DNA of 64,000 nucleotides from Parabacteroides distasonis ATCC 8503. GTDB lineage: Bacteria; Bacteroidota; Bacteroidia; Bacteroidales; Tannerellaceae. Below are positions 24,608-32,853 of this stretch, in pieces (the first letter of the stretch is position 1; the number at the start of each line of letters is the position of its first letter). Both the position numbers and the translations under genes were made by a program. The stretch lies in contig NC_009615.1 of assembly GCF_000012845.1 (NCBI RefSeq), positions 1,573,501 to 1,637,500 on the forward strand. The letters are read 5' to 3'. A model generated the notes under the pieces. That model made no database searches. It had not been told where the DNA came from and was given only the letters and a program-made list of their open reading frames with translations.

Positions 24608-25760
24608 TATTACACCCGCTAACCGTGTAGGTAGCGTACAGGAATACTACTTCTCCAAGAAGCTGAAGGAAGTAGCCGAGATGAACGCCGCAGGCAAGAA
24701 CGTCATTAACCTTGGCGTAGGCAGCCCCGACCTTCCACCTTCGGAACAGACCATCGAGACGTTGTGTGAACATGCCCGCAAAGCGAACGAGCACGGTTAT
24801 CAGCCGTACGTGGGCATACCGGAACTGCGTAAGGGATTCGCCGATTGGTACAAGACGTGGTATAACGTAGACTTGGACCCGAAAACAGAGATCCAACCAC
24901 TCATCGGCTCCAAAGAAGGTATCTTGCATATCTCGCTGGCATTCTTGAATCCGGGGGATGGCGTACTGGTTCCGAACCCGGGATATCCGACATATAGTTC
25001 CGTCAGCAAGCTAGTAGAGGCTCGTTTGATCCCTTACGAGTTGAAAGAGGAATTGGGATGGCAACCGGATTTCGAGGAACTGGAGAAAATGGATCTCTCC
25101 AACGTAAAGCTGATGTGGACCAATTACCCGAATATGCCCACAGGGGCGAACGCTAGCGTAGAGCTATACGAGAAACTGGTGGCCTTCGGCCGGAAGCACG
25201 GTATTATTATATGTAATGATAACCCCTATAGCTTCATCTTGAACGAGCATCCGCTAAGTATCTTAAGCATACCGGGAGCCAAAGAGATCTGTATCGAGAT
25301 GAACTCCATGAGTAAGGCTCATAATATGCCGGGTTGGCGTATGGCGATGCTGGCTTCCAACGCCCAATTCGTCCAATGGATACTGAAGGTAAAAAGCAAT
25401 ATCGACTCCGGGCAGTTCAAGCCGATGCAATATGCGGCGGTAGAGGCCCTAAGCGCAAAGAAAGAGTGGTACGACAATATGAACCGTGTCTATCGTAGCC
25501 GCCGGAACCTTGCCGGACAAATCATGCGTACTTTGGGATGCGAGTACGACGAGAACCAAGTAGGTATGTTCCTTTGGGGACGTATCCCCGACTCCGCCGA
25601 GAGCGGCGAGGCAATCGCCAACAAGGTGCTATACGAGGCAAACGTATTCCTTACGCCGGGATTTATCTTCGGTAGCCGTGGCGAGCGTTATATCCGTATC
25701 TCCCTTTGCTGCAAGAACGAGACTTTAGAAGAAGCCTTGAAGAGAATTGAGAATTTATAA
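24582..25760 (+). CDS. PLP-dependent aminotransferase, class I/II (probable aromatic/aspartate type)
   Basis: A 392-residue fold-type I aminotransferase. The N-terminal glycine-rich segment is INLGVGSPDLPPSEQ, the PLP-site Asn/Pro motif is NYPNMPTGA, the Asp/Tyr region is CNDNPYSFI, and the Schiff-base Lys lies in NSMSKAHNMPGWR with the late Arg in RYIRISLCC. Placement inside the Phe/Tyr operon points to transamination of phenylpyruvate and 4-hydroxyphenylpyruvate, although close relatives are annotated as diaminopimelate or aspartate aminotransferases. It overlaps pheA by 26 bp, so translation is probably coupled. Confidence 0.88.
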   Translation: MQKENKACNITPANRVGSVQEYYFSKKLKEVAEMNAAGKNVINLGVGSPDLPPSEQTIETLCEHARKANEHGYQPYVGIPELRKGFADWYKTWYNVDLDPKTEIQPLIGSKEGILHISLAFLNPGDGVLVPNPGYPTYSSVSKLVEARLIPYELKEELGWQPDFEELEKMDLSNVKLMWTNYPNMPTGANASVELYEKLVAFGRKHGIIICNDNPYSFILNEHPLSILSIPGAKEICIEMNSMSKAHNMPGWRMAMLASNAQFVQWILKVKSNIDSGQFKPMQYAAVEALSAKKEWYDNMNRVYRSRRNLAGQIMRTLGCEYDENQVGMFLWGRIPDSAESGEAIANKVLYEANVFLTPGFIFGSRGERYIRISLCCKNETLEEALKRIENL

Positions 25761-25794
25761 CTGAAAATTGAAAATTAAAATATAGATCACAAAG

Positions 25795-26865
25795 ATGGAA
25801 ATGAAGATTGAACCGTTAGCATTACCGGGAGTTGACACACAACGTCCTATCGTAATCGCAGGCCCTTGTAGCGCCGAGACAGAAGAGCAAGTGTTAGAAA
25901 CAGCCCAAGGATTAGCCTCCAGAGGCGTTAAGATATTCCGTGCGGGTATTTGGAAGCCTCGTACGAAACCGGGTGGATTCGAGGGCATCGGAGCCGAGGG
26001 ATTGGCTTGGTTGAAGAAAGTGAAAAAAGAGACCGGCATGCTGGTATCTACCGAGGTAGCGACTAAAGATCATGTATTCGAGGCATTGAAAGCCGGTATC
26101 GATATCCTTTGGATCGGAGCACGTACGACGGTAAATCCATTCGCTGTCCAAGAGATCGCCGACGCGTTAAAAGGGGTTGATGTACCTGTATTGATCAAGA
26201 ACCCGGTTAACCCGGACTTGGAGTTATGGATCGGAGCGTTCGAGCGTTTGTACGGAGCGGGCATTCATCGTTTGGGTGCTATCCATAGAGGTTTCAGCTC
26301 ATACGACAAGAAAATCTACCGTAACCTTCCGTTGTGGCATATTCCTATCGAGCTTCGCCGCCGTATGCCGGACCTGCCTATTTTCTGTGATCCTAGTCAC
26401 ATTGGTGGTAAGCGTGAGTTGGTAGCCCCACTTTGCCAGCAAGCGATGGACTTGAGTTTCGACGGCTTGATCGTAGAGTCTCATTGTAACCCGGATTGCG
26501 CATGGAGCGACGCTTCCCAGCAAATCACCCCGGATGTATTGGATTACGTATTGAACCTATTGGTGATCCGTGACGTAAACCAGACTACCGAGAACCTGAC
26601 CGCTCTTCGCCGCCAGATCGACGGTATCGACGAGCAATTATTGGAGCTTTTGGCTAAACGTATGCGTATCTCCAAGGAGATCGGCGTTTATAAGAAAGAG
26701 CACAATATGCCGATCTTACAGTCTCCCCGCTACAGCGAGATCTTAGAGAAACGCTCCTGCATGGGTGAGCAAATGGACCTGAGCCCGGACTTTGTAAAGG
26801 AGATCTTGAAGGAGATCCATGAGGAATCCGTGCGCCAGCAAATGATTATCATGAACGAACAATAA
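25795..26865 (+). CDS. Bifunctional DAHP synthase / chorismate mutase
   Basis: A 356-residue fusion. Residues 1 to about 262 are a KDO8P-synthase-like DAHP synthase (PIVIAGPCSAETEEQ, RAGIWKPRTKPGGF, HRGFSSY, CDPSHIGGKRE). Residues about 268-356 are an AroQ-type chorismate mutase (LTALRRQIDGIDEQLLELLA, KEIGVYKKEHNMPI). It supplies both the first shikimate-pathway step and the branch to prephenate in one chain, a known Bacteroidetes arrangement that usually allows prephenate-type feedback through the mutase domain. It follows the aminotransferase by 34 bp. Start may be the first or third codon (both Met). Confidence 0.94.
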   Translation: MEMKIEPLALPGVDTQRPIVIAGPCSAETEEQVLETAQGLASRGVKIFRAGIWKPRTKPGGFEGIGAEGLAWLKKVKKETGMLVSTEVATKDHVFEALKAGIDILWIGARTTVNPFAVQEIADALKGVDVPVLIKNPVNPDLELWIGAFERLYGAGIHRLGAIHRGFSSYDKKIYRNLPLWHIPIELRRRMPDLPIFCDPSHIGGKRELVAPLCQQAMDLSFDGLIVESHCNPDCAWSDASQQITPDVLDYVLNLLVIRDVNQTTENLTALRRQIDGIDEQLLELLAKRMRISKEIGVYKKEHNMPILQSPRYSEILEKRSCMGEQMDLSPDFVKEILKEIHEESVRQQMIIMNEQ

Positions 26866-26873
26866 TTTATAAG

Positions 26874-27647
26874 ATGAAAATATTGATTTTAGGCGCAGGA
26901 AAGATGGGTTCTTTCTTCACCGACCTGCTTAGTTTTGATCATGAGGTAGCCGTATTGGAGAAAGATCCGAAACGTATGCGTTTTATCTATAACGCCCTTC
27001 GCCTACAAAGCCCGGAAGAGGTTAAGGATTTCAATCCCGAGTTGGTCATCAACTGCGTGACGTTAAGTTACACGATAGAGGCTTTCAAGGCCGTAATGCC
27101 TTACTTGCAGCCATATTGCATTATTTCCGATATCGCTTCCGTGAAGACTTATTTGAAGGAGTTTTATGAGACATGCGGTTTCCCGTATGTCTCCACTCAC
27201 CCGATGTTCGGACCTACATTCGCTAATCTGGGACAACTGGAGAAAGAGAATACGATTATTATCTCCGAGGGCGATCATCTGGGCAAGATCTTCTTCAAGG
27301 ATATTTATTCCAGCCTCCGCTTGCATATCTGCGAATACACGTTCGAGGAGCACGATAAAGTGGTAGCCTACTCACTAGGTATCCCATTCGCCTCCACTAT
27401 GGTATTTGCCGCTACGATGAAGCATCAGGATGCCCCGGGTACCACTTTCAAACGCCATATGAAAATCGCCCGCGGCCTTTTGTCCGAGGACGATTTTCTA
27501 TTGACCGAGATCCTTTTCAACCCCCGTACCCCTCGCCAAATCGAGCGGATACAAGAGGAATTGCATATCTTGCAAGAAATCATCAAGGATAAGGATTCCG
27601 AGAAGATGAAAGAGTATCTGACCAAGATACGGAAGAATATCGAATAA
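26874..27647 (+). CDS. tyrA: Prephenate dehydrogenase
   Basis: A 257-residue NAD(P)-dependent enzyme starting MKILILGAGKMGSFFTDLLS (Rossmann GxGxxG). The prephenate dehydrogenase signature HPMFGP (STHPMFGPTF) is followed by a helical dimerisation region. It oxidises and decarboxylates prephenate to 4-hydroxyphenylpyruvate, the Tyr branch. It lacks an ACT domain, so control relies on the attenuator and the fused upstream enzyme. Last gene of the operon, convergent with a MATE transporter 22 bp away. Confidence 0.93.
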   Translation: MKILILGAGKMGSFFTDLLSFDHEVAVLEKDPKRMRFIYNALRLQSPEEVKDFNPELVINCVTLSYTIEAFKAVMPYLQPYCIISDIASVKTYLKEFYETCGFPYVSTHPMFGPTFANLGQLEKENTIIISEGDHLGKIFFKDIYSSLRLHICEYTFEEHDKVVAYSLGIPFASTMVFAATMKHQDAPGTTFKRHMKIARGLLSEDDFLLTEILFNPRTPRQIERIQEELHILQEIIKDKDSEKMKEYLTKIRKNIE

Positions 27648-27662
27648 GAAATTAAGAAGGTT

Positions 27663-27684
27663 GTGCTGATTAATTTTTCAGCAC
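27663..27684. terminator. Hairpin between tyrA and the convergent MATE gene
   Basis: GTGCTGA and TCAGCAC form a 7-bp stem around TTAATTTT. It overlaps the last codons of the minus-strand MATE gene. As a terminator for tyrA it is modest, because the loop rather than the tail holds the T-run. Confidence 0.45.
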
Positions 27685-29058
27685 GGCCTCTTTTAAAAGT
27701 TCTCTCCTTACCAACATAAAGGAGATAAATAACGTACACAACTCCGCCACCGGTACATTATACCAAATACTTTGGATGCCGAATAAAGAAGGATAAACGA
27801 TAATACCAAAGGTTACGAATACCAAGCTACGCAGCATAGAGATAACAACCGACAGCTTAGCGTTGCCGATAGCCGTGAAATAACTGGAGGCCAATATATT
27901 CAGCCCACTCATCAAGAAGGTGAAGCAATAAATCGTTATGCCGTAATTAGCGATCGCCAAAGCGTCCAAAGCCTCTCCTCCCTTAAAGAAAAAGGACGTG
28001 ATCTGTTGCCCGAAAAAGAATAAGATGGCGAATAACGTTATACCTATCATAAAATTAACACGCCCTGCTAATCTCAGCACTTTCTCGATCCGGTCCAATC
28101 TTCCCGCCCCGAAATTATAACTGATAATCGGTATAATTCCATCGGATATCCCTAAGAATACCGTGGTGGCGATAAACAAGATATAGTTAATCGCCGTAAA
28201 GGCGGCGACTCCATCCTCTCCTAAATATCGCATCATCGTTATATTGAACAAAAAAATCGTGATTCCGGCAGATAGCTCGGATATTCCTTCCGAAGAGCCA
28301 TTGTATAACGCATTCCAGACCAAAGGCCAACGGAAACGTCCTCTTTGTACCACTACGACTTGCCCTCGCTGGAACATCCGGGGAATATTGAACAGCGCTC
28401 CCAAGGTAAAGGCCAAACCTGTAGCCAATCCCGCCCCCTTAATCCCTAAACCCATTACCGGGATAAACAAAAGATCCAGACCGATATTAATCAACACCGT
28501 ACTTCCCATTACGATCATGGCATAAAGCGGATGCCCCATCGCCTTAATCATATAATCTCCTAAGAACATCAATGATAATAAAGGGAAAAACGGGACAAGG
28601 GAACGAATATAGTCCACGGCTCCCGTAACCAATACGTCATTCGCACCTAACATACGGGCGATATCTCCGGCGAATATATAAATCAACCCGCTAATCAAAA
28701 CGGATATTCCTCCAAGAAACAAGAACGAAGTAGTTATAGCGTTATTCGCCTCTTGCCGATCCGAACGTCCGAGGTTTATACCGATCAAGGTCTGACACCC
28801 TACTCCTATCACGATAGACAAAGCCGTCATCAAACTATAGCAAGGTAAGATCAGATTCACGCTGGCCAAAGCGTTCGCCCCGACAAACCGCCCTAATATC
28901 ACACCATCGATCACCGACTGAATCCCGAGGAATAATAGGCCGGCTACTCCCGGTATCGTATATTTCAGAAATAGTCTTGAAATCTTTTGAGTTAGTAAAC
29001 CACGCTCCAACTCTTGGCGATGGATCGCCTTTTCTCCACTCATTTTCATATTATCCAC
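27670..29058 (-). CDS. MATE-family efflux transporter
   Basis: A 462-residue protein with about 12 membrane helices in two MatE repeats. It has the family start FLKYTIPGVAGLLFLGIQSV followed by IDGVILGRFVGANAL. MATE proteins expel cationic drugs or metabolites with Na+ or H+ coupling. It lies 76 bp after a Crp/Fnr regulator on the same strand, so the regulator probably controls this unit. It shares little visible similarity with the second MATE at 30018, so they are not a recent duplication. Confidence 0.9.
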   Translation of the reverse strand: MDNMKMSGEKAIHRQELERGLLTQKISRLFLKYTIPGVAGLLFLGIQSVIDGVILGRFVGANALASVNLILPCYSLMTALSIVIGVGCQTLIGINLGRSDRQEANNAITTSFLFLGGISVLISGLIYIFAGDIARMLGANDVLVTGAVDYIRSLVPFFPLLSLMFLGDYMIKAMGHPLYAMIVMGSTVLINIGLDLLFIPVMGLGIKGAGLATGLAFTLGALFNIPRMFQRGQVVVVQRGRFRWPLVWNALYNGSSEGISELSAGITIFLFNITMMRYLGEDGVAAFTAINYILFIATTVFLGISDGIIPIISYNFGAGRLDRIEKVLRLAGRVNFMIGITLFAILFFFGQQITSFFFKGGEALDALAIANYGITIYCFTFLMSGLNILASSYFTAIGNAKLSVVISMLRSLVFVTFGIIVYPSLFGIQSIWYNVPVAELCTLFISFMLVRRELLKEAVLKN

Positions 29059-29134
29059 TTCACGTTTTTAACGACGCGAAGATATGGCTATTGAAAACAA
29101 GAAAAATTACCCTATGATAAATAATGACTTTTCC

Positions 29135-29698
29135 CTATTTTTTTACGGAAGCACGGATACGGCTCAATGACTGTGGGGTTATCTGTAAATAGGAGGCGAT
29201 ATGTTTCAAGGGTAGTTTCAAGATCAAGTCCGGACGGGTTTTCAGCAATGACTCATATTGTTCACGAGCTTCCATCCAACTATCGTTTATAAAATAGTTC
29301 TCATATTCCCGAAGATAGTAATCTTGTATTTTCAACCCCCAATTGGCCAACTCAAGGGAGCTCCGGCATAGGTAATCCAATTTCGTTTTCGGTATTCTCA
29401 ATAATGTCGTGTTCTCCACCATTTGAACATTATAGGCGGAGATATTCCGATAAACAAAATTGATCACCTCGCTATCTGAGGCGAACCATAACGAGATATC
29501 TTTCCCCTCACGCTCCACGAAAGCCCGGACCAATCCGGTTTTCACGAACCAAACGAACGGATCTCTTTCTCCCTCCCGAATCGATAATTCTCCCTTAGCA
29601 AAAGAAACCTCTTTCATTTCTTCCAACAGCTGCCCCACGATCTCATCTGATAAAGGAGACACCTGCCTTAATTGTTCTACGAACTGATCCATAATCAT
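29135..29698 (-). CDS. Crp/Fnr-family regulator
   Basis: A 187-residue protein. The cyclic-nucleotide-binding-like domain covers about residues 15-120 (FAKGELSIREGERDPFVWFV). A helical linker follows, then a C-terminal HTH (PLKHIASYLQITPQSLSRIR). Bacteroidetes have many such short Crp-like proteins, mostly without conserved cAMP contacts or FeS cysteines, and none are seen here. It likely regulates the downstream MATE gene, the divergent MATE gene, or both; this is inferred from position. The start may be the first or third codon. Confidence 0.85.
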   Translation of the reverse strand: MIMDQFVEQLRQVSPLSDEIVGQLLEEMKEVSFAKGELSIREGERDPFVWFVKTGLVRAFVEREGKDISLWFASDSEVINFVYRNISAYNVQMVENTTLLRIPKTKLDYLCRSSLELANWGLKIQDYYLREYENYFINDSWMEAREQYESLLKTRPDLILKLPLKHIASYLQITPQSLSRIRASVKK

Positions 29699-29747
29699 TC
29701 ATTTATCTTATATCCGTAAAGATATAAAAAAAGTGCGATCCCAAAAA

Positions 29748-29755
29748 CAAAGGTA
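29748..29755 (-). promoter_or_regulatory. -7 box for the Crp/Fnr-MATE unit
   Basis: TACCTTTG is read from 29755 on the minus strand, about 50 bp before the start codon. Confidence 0.6.
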
Positions 29756-29789
29756 ATTTTGAAGGTTTGCGGATTCCAGTGATTTTACG

Positions 29790-29797
29790 TAATTTTG
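29790..29797 (+). promoter_or_regulatory. -7 box for the leader ORF and second MATE gene
   Basis: TAATTTTG fits TAnnTTTG. The transcript would start near 29804, 17 nt before the leader ORF at 29821 and about 210 nt before the MATE start. Confidence 0.65.
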
Positions 29798-29820
29798 CGC
29801 CGCTAAATCAAAGAAGAGGT

Positions 29821-29922
29821 ATGAGCTGTAAATTCGAATATTATTTTTTTACGACTAAAAGCATCTTGTTCGTCCATTGGACTACGAGAGGCTCTACCGT
29901 ATCCGCACCCTATTCCTTCTAA
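29821..29922 (+). CDS. 33-residue leader ORF before the MATE gene
   Basis: ATG at 29821 follows AAGAAGAGGT, a good ribosome site, and comes soon after a strong promoter box. The peptide is MSCKFEYYFFTTKSILFVHW followed by TTRGSTVSAPYSF. It has no membrane-helix or domain match. Its position ahead of a hairpin and an efflux gene resembles translational attenuators, in which a drug or amino-acid shortage stalls the ribosome on a short peptide. The role is inference and it could simply be a small protein. Confidence 0.55.
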   Translation: MSCKFEYYFFTTKSILFVHWTTRGSTVSAPYSF

Positions 29923-29955
29923 TTTATCTTTACATTTTCATTTAAAACAACTCTA

Positions 29956-29976
29956 TCGTATATCCGGCATATACGA
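29956..29976 (+). promoter_or_regulatory. Hairpin between leader ORF and MATE gene
   Basis: TCGTATAT and ATATACGA form a perfect 8-bp stem around CCGGC. A short T-run (GGATTTTT) follows 6 nt later. It may be the regulatory stem of an attenuator. Confidence 0.4.
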
Positions 29977-30017
29977 TCAAGGATTTTTACACCATCATTA
30001 ATAACAGAACAATACAT

Positions 30018-31364
30018 ATGTACAATAGAATAGCGGGTTACAAACAATATTATAAATCCTTAGTAATGCTAGGGGTACCTATCATCATTGGACAATTGGG
30101 GGCTATCATCACCGGATTGGCAGACACCATCATGGTGGGACAACACAGTACGGAGGAACTAGCGGCGGCATCGTTCGTCAATAATGTAATAAACGCATTT
30201 ATCATAATGGGAACCGGATTCTCCTATAATCTTACCCCGCTGATCGGACAGAATTTAGCGATGAATAAAAAGATCGTGATCGGAGGCTGGCTCAAAAACA
30301 GTCTGGTTGCCAATATGACTACCACCTTATTATTGATAGCCGTCTTACTGGGGATTTACCTAAACCTAGACTCTTTAGGCCAACCCGAAGAACTCTTGCC
30401 ATTGATAAGACCTTATTTCGCAGTCTCATTAGTCTCGATCATATTCGTAATGCTTTATAATTCATTCCGTCAATTCGTGGAAGGCATAGCCAACCCATCC
30501 ATATCCATGTGGGTCCTATTGACAGGGAATCTGCTGAATATCATCGGCAACTATATCCTCATTTACGGAAAATGCGGAATGCCGGAACTCGGACTGCTCG
30601 GGGCAGGTATAAGCACCTTTATCTCGCGTATCATCATGCTATTGCTTTTCATCGCCGTATTCATGCTGCGAACCGACTATAAGCCTTACCGGAAAGGTTT
30701 CACCCATATTCGTATCAATAAGCAAAGTTGGAGAAGGCTGAATTCCATAGGCTGGCCGATCAGTCTGCAACAAGGCTTGGAAGCGGGAACATTCTGCGTC
30801 ACCGCCATCATGGTGGGTTGGCTGGGTAGCCTTGAGCTTGCCGCCCATCAAATAGCCATTACCATATCAACGATCAGTTTTACCATCTATTTAGGTCTTG
30901 GAGCCGCCGTAGCGATTCGTACCAGTTATTATAAAGGGGCGAACGACTGGTATATGGTGCGTAAGATCACCATTGCCGGGCTTCATCTAGGGCTTATTGT
31001 CGTTTGTATTGTCTGCACCACCTTATTCATGACCCAATCCTGGCTTGGATTAATATTTACGGATAATCTTCATGTCAACGCAATCGTGAAGACACTACTC
31101 CCCATATTGATGCTCTATCAAATAGGAGACAGCGCACAAATCATTTTAGCGAACTCCTTACGAGGGCTAGCCGACGTGAAAGCGATTATGTGGATCTCGT
31201 TTCTCGCTTATTTCATCATAGCCATACCTGCCGGATATCTATTGGGATTCACATTCCATTGGGGTATCGCCGGGATTTGGATGGCTTACCCATTAGGCTT
31301 CTTATGCTCTGTATGCCTGCTGGGATACCGGGCGAAAATGCAGGTAAAATCGCATCTCGCCTAA
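30018..31364 (+). CDS. MATE-family efflux transporter (NorM-like)
   Basis: A 448-residue protein with about 12 helices. The family N-terminus is LVMLGVPIIIGQLGAIITGL followed by ADTIMVGQHSTEELAA, with the Asp typical of NorM types in MVG-flanking helices. It exports drugs or toxic metabolites across the inner membrane. It has a 200-nt leader with a 33-codon ORF and a hairpin. The gene is convergent with an MFS pump only 5 bp away. Confidence 0.9.
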   Translation: MYNRIAGYKQYYKSLVMLGVPIIIGQLGAIITGLADTIMVGQHSTEELAAASFVNNVINAFIIMGTGFSYNLTPLIGQNLAMNKKIVIGGWLKNSLVANMTTTLLLIAVLLGIYLNLDSLGQPEELLPLIRPYFAVSLVSIIFVMLYNSFRQFVEGIANPSISMWVLLTGNLLNIIGNYILIYGKCGMPELGLLGAGISTFISRIIMLLLFIAVFMLRTDYKPYRKGFTHIRINKQSWRRLNSIGWPISLQQGLEAGTFCVTAIMVGWLGSLELAAHQIAITISTISFTIYLGLGAAVAIRTSYYKGANDWYMVRKITIAGLHLGLIVVCIVCTTLFMTQSWLGLIFTDNLHVNAIVKTLLPILMLYQIGDSAQIILANSLRGLADVKAIMWISFLAYFIIAIPAGYLLGFTFHWGIAGIWMAYPLGFLCSVCLLGYRAKMQVKSHLA

Positions 31365-31369
31365 TCCGA

Positions 31370-32767
31370 TCAAGCCTTACGATTGATCCGGGAGAAACTA
31401 ATAACCGCCCCGATCAAGGCCAACACACTTCCCAGCCATAACGCCGCGGGCATGCTATGGCCGGGAAATAACTTAAACATCAAGGCTACCAGCGAAGCCC
31501 CGCAAGTTTGTCCCAGCAAACGGGCCGTACCCAACATGCCACTAGCCCCTCCACTCCTACTTTCCGGAGCGGCCCCGATCATGAGGCTATTGTTAGGAGT
31601 CTGGAACAACCCGAAGCCACAACCGCAAAGCGCCATGCGCCAGATAATATCCAGATCGGAAGGATGCGCCGGTAATTCCGCCAACGAGAACAACCCTCCC
31701 GAGAAGATAATCAACCCGATACCACTCAAGACCCCGGCATTCATTTTCTCCGACAAGATCCCGGCCAAAGGGGCGCACACCATTGTCGCCAAAGGCCAAG
31801 GAGTCAATAATAAGCCGGTCGCCACCTCATCGCGTCCCAGTACCCGCTGCAAGAAAAACGGGAAAGAGACCATAGCCAGCATCTGAGCGATGAAAGAAAA
31901 CACAGACGTAATGATAGAAAGGGTAAAAAGAGGAATACGCAGCAAGTCTATCGGCAATAATGGATATGCCTGCCGTTCCTCTCTCCGGATATAGAAATAC
32001 CCACAGAACAATACGATAACAATCGCCGCTATTATCAATGAGATATGTACATCATGCGTGAACGCCTCGATAATCGCTATCACCAAACCGAATGTCAATG
32101 CGTTCATGAGTGCCGCCGTAACATCAAACTTACGTCCGACAGCCTTCACCGGATTTTGCGGCAAGAACTTAAAGCTCAATATCAAAGCGGTAATACCTAT
32201 CGGGATATTTATAGCGAACAACCAAGGCCAGTTCCCCACGGACAATATACCAGCGGCTATCGTAGGACCAGCGGCGGCCGATACGGATACCACCAAGGCA
32301 TTAATCCCCATACCTCGCCCCAGAAAACGTTTGGGATAAATAATACGGATCAAGGCCGTATTCACGCTCGCTATGGCAGCGGCGCCAAAACCTTGTAGCG
32401 TACGGGCGATAATCAGCGTAAACAAGGAATCGGATAAAGCGCAGGCCAAAGAGGTACAGCTAAATAACAGCAACCCGATCGTATACACCTTCCGATACCC
32501 CCAGATCTCTCCCATCGACGATAACGACAGCAAAGAAATCGTGATCGCCAACTGATAAGCGTTCACCACCCATATAGAAGCAGACGGACTCGTATGGAGA
32601 TCGCCGGCAATCGTAGGTAAAGCCACGTTTGCGATCGCCCCATCCAACACCGACACGGTAACACCAAGCCCAATCGCTAGGATCGCCCAATAACGGCTAG
32701 GGATTGGCAAGCCATCCGGGATATTCCCTCCCGTCTGACCATTTATATTCGTTATTTCTTTATCCAT
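31370..32767 (-). CDS. MFS drug efflux transporter (DHA2/EmrB-QacA type)
   Basis: A 465-residue protein counted from MDKEITNINGQTGGNIPDGL. About 14 helices and the DHA2 signatures are visible: VTVSVLDGAIANVALPTIAG (motif D1), GEIWGYRKVYTIGLLLF (motif A) and LQGFGAAAIASVNTALI (motif B region). It probably exports hydrophobic drugs by proton exchange. An upstream ATG would add 31 residues but overlaps the divergent regulator gene, so the internal start is preferred. It lies in an efflux cluster with two MATE genes. Confidence 0.9.
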   Translation of the reverse strand: MDKEITNINGQTGGNIPDGLPIPSRYWAILAIGLGVTVSVLDGAIANVALPTIAGDLHTSPSASIWVVNAYQLAITISLLSLSSMGEIWGYRKVYTIGLLLFSCTSLACALSDSLFTLIIARTLQGFGAAAIASVNTALIRIIYPKRFLGRGMGINALVVSVSAAAGPTIAAGILSVGNWPWLFAINIPIGITALILSFKFLPQNPVKAVGRKFDVTAALMNALTFGLVIAIIEAFTHDVHISLIIAAIVIVLFCGYFYIRREERQAYPLLPIDLLRIPLFTLSIITSVFSFIAQMLAMVSFPFFLQRVLGRDEVATGLLLTPWPLATMVCAPLAGILSEKMNAGVLSGIGLIIFSGGLFSLAELPAHPSDLDIIWRMALCGCGFGLFQTPNNSLMIGAAPESRSGGASGMLGTARLLGQTCGASLVALMFKLFPGHSMPAALWLGSVLALIGAVISFSRINRKA

Positions 32768-32825
32768 ACGGTATATGAAACAGAAATAGGATGTATCTGG
32801 TTTAGGAAGTATCGACCAGATCGAG

Positions 32826-32833
32826 TATCTTTG
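32826..32833 (+). promoter_or_regulatory. -7 box for the NtrC-like regulator
   Basis: TATCTTTG fits TAnnTTTG and lies 20 bp before ATG 32854. Confidence 0.6.
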
Positions 32834-32853
32834 CCCGTATAAATGGACATGAC

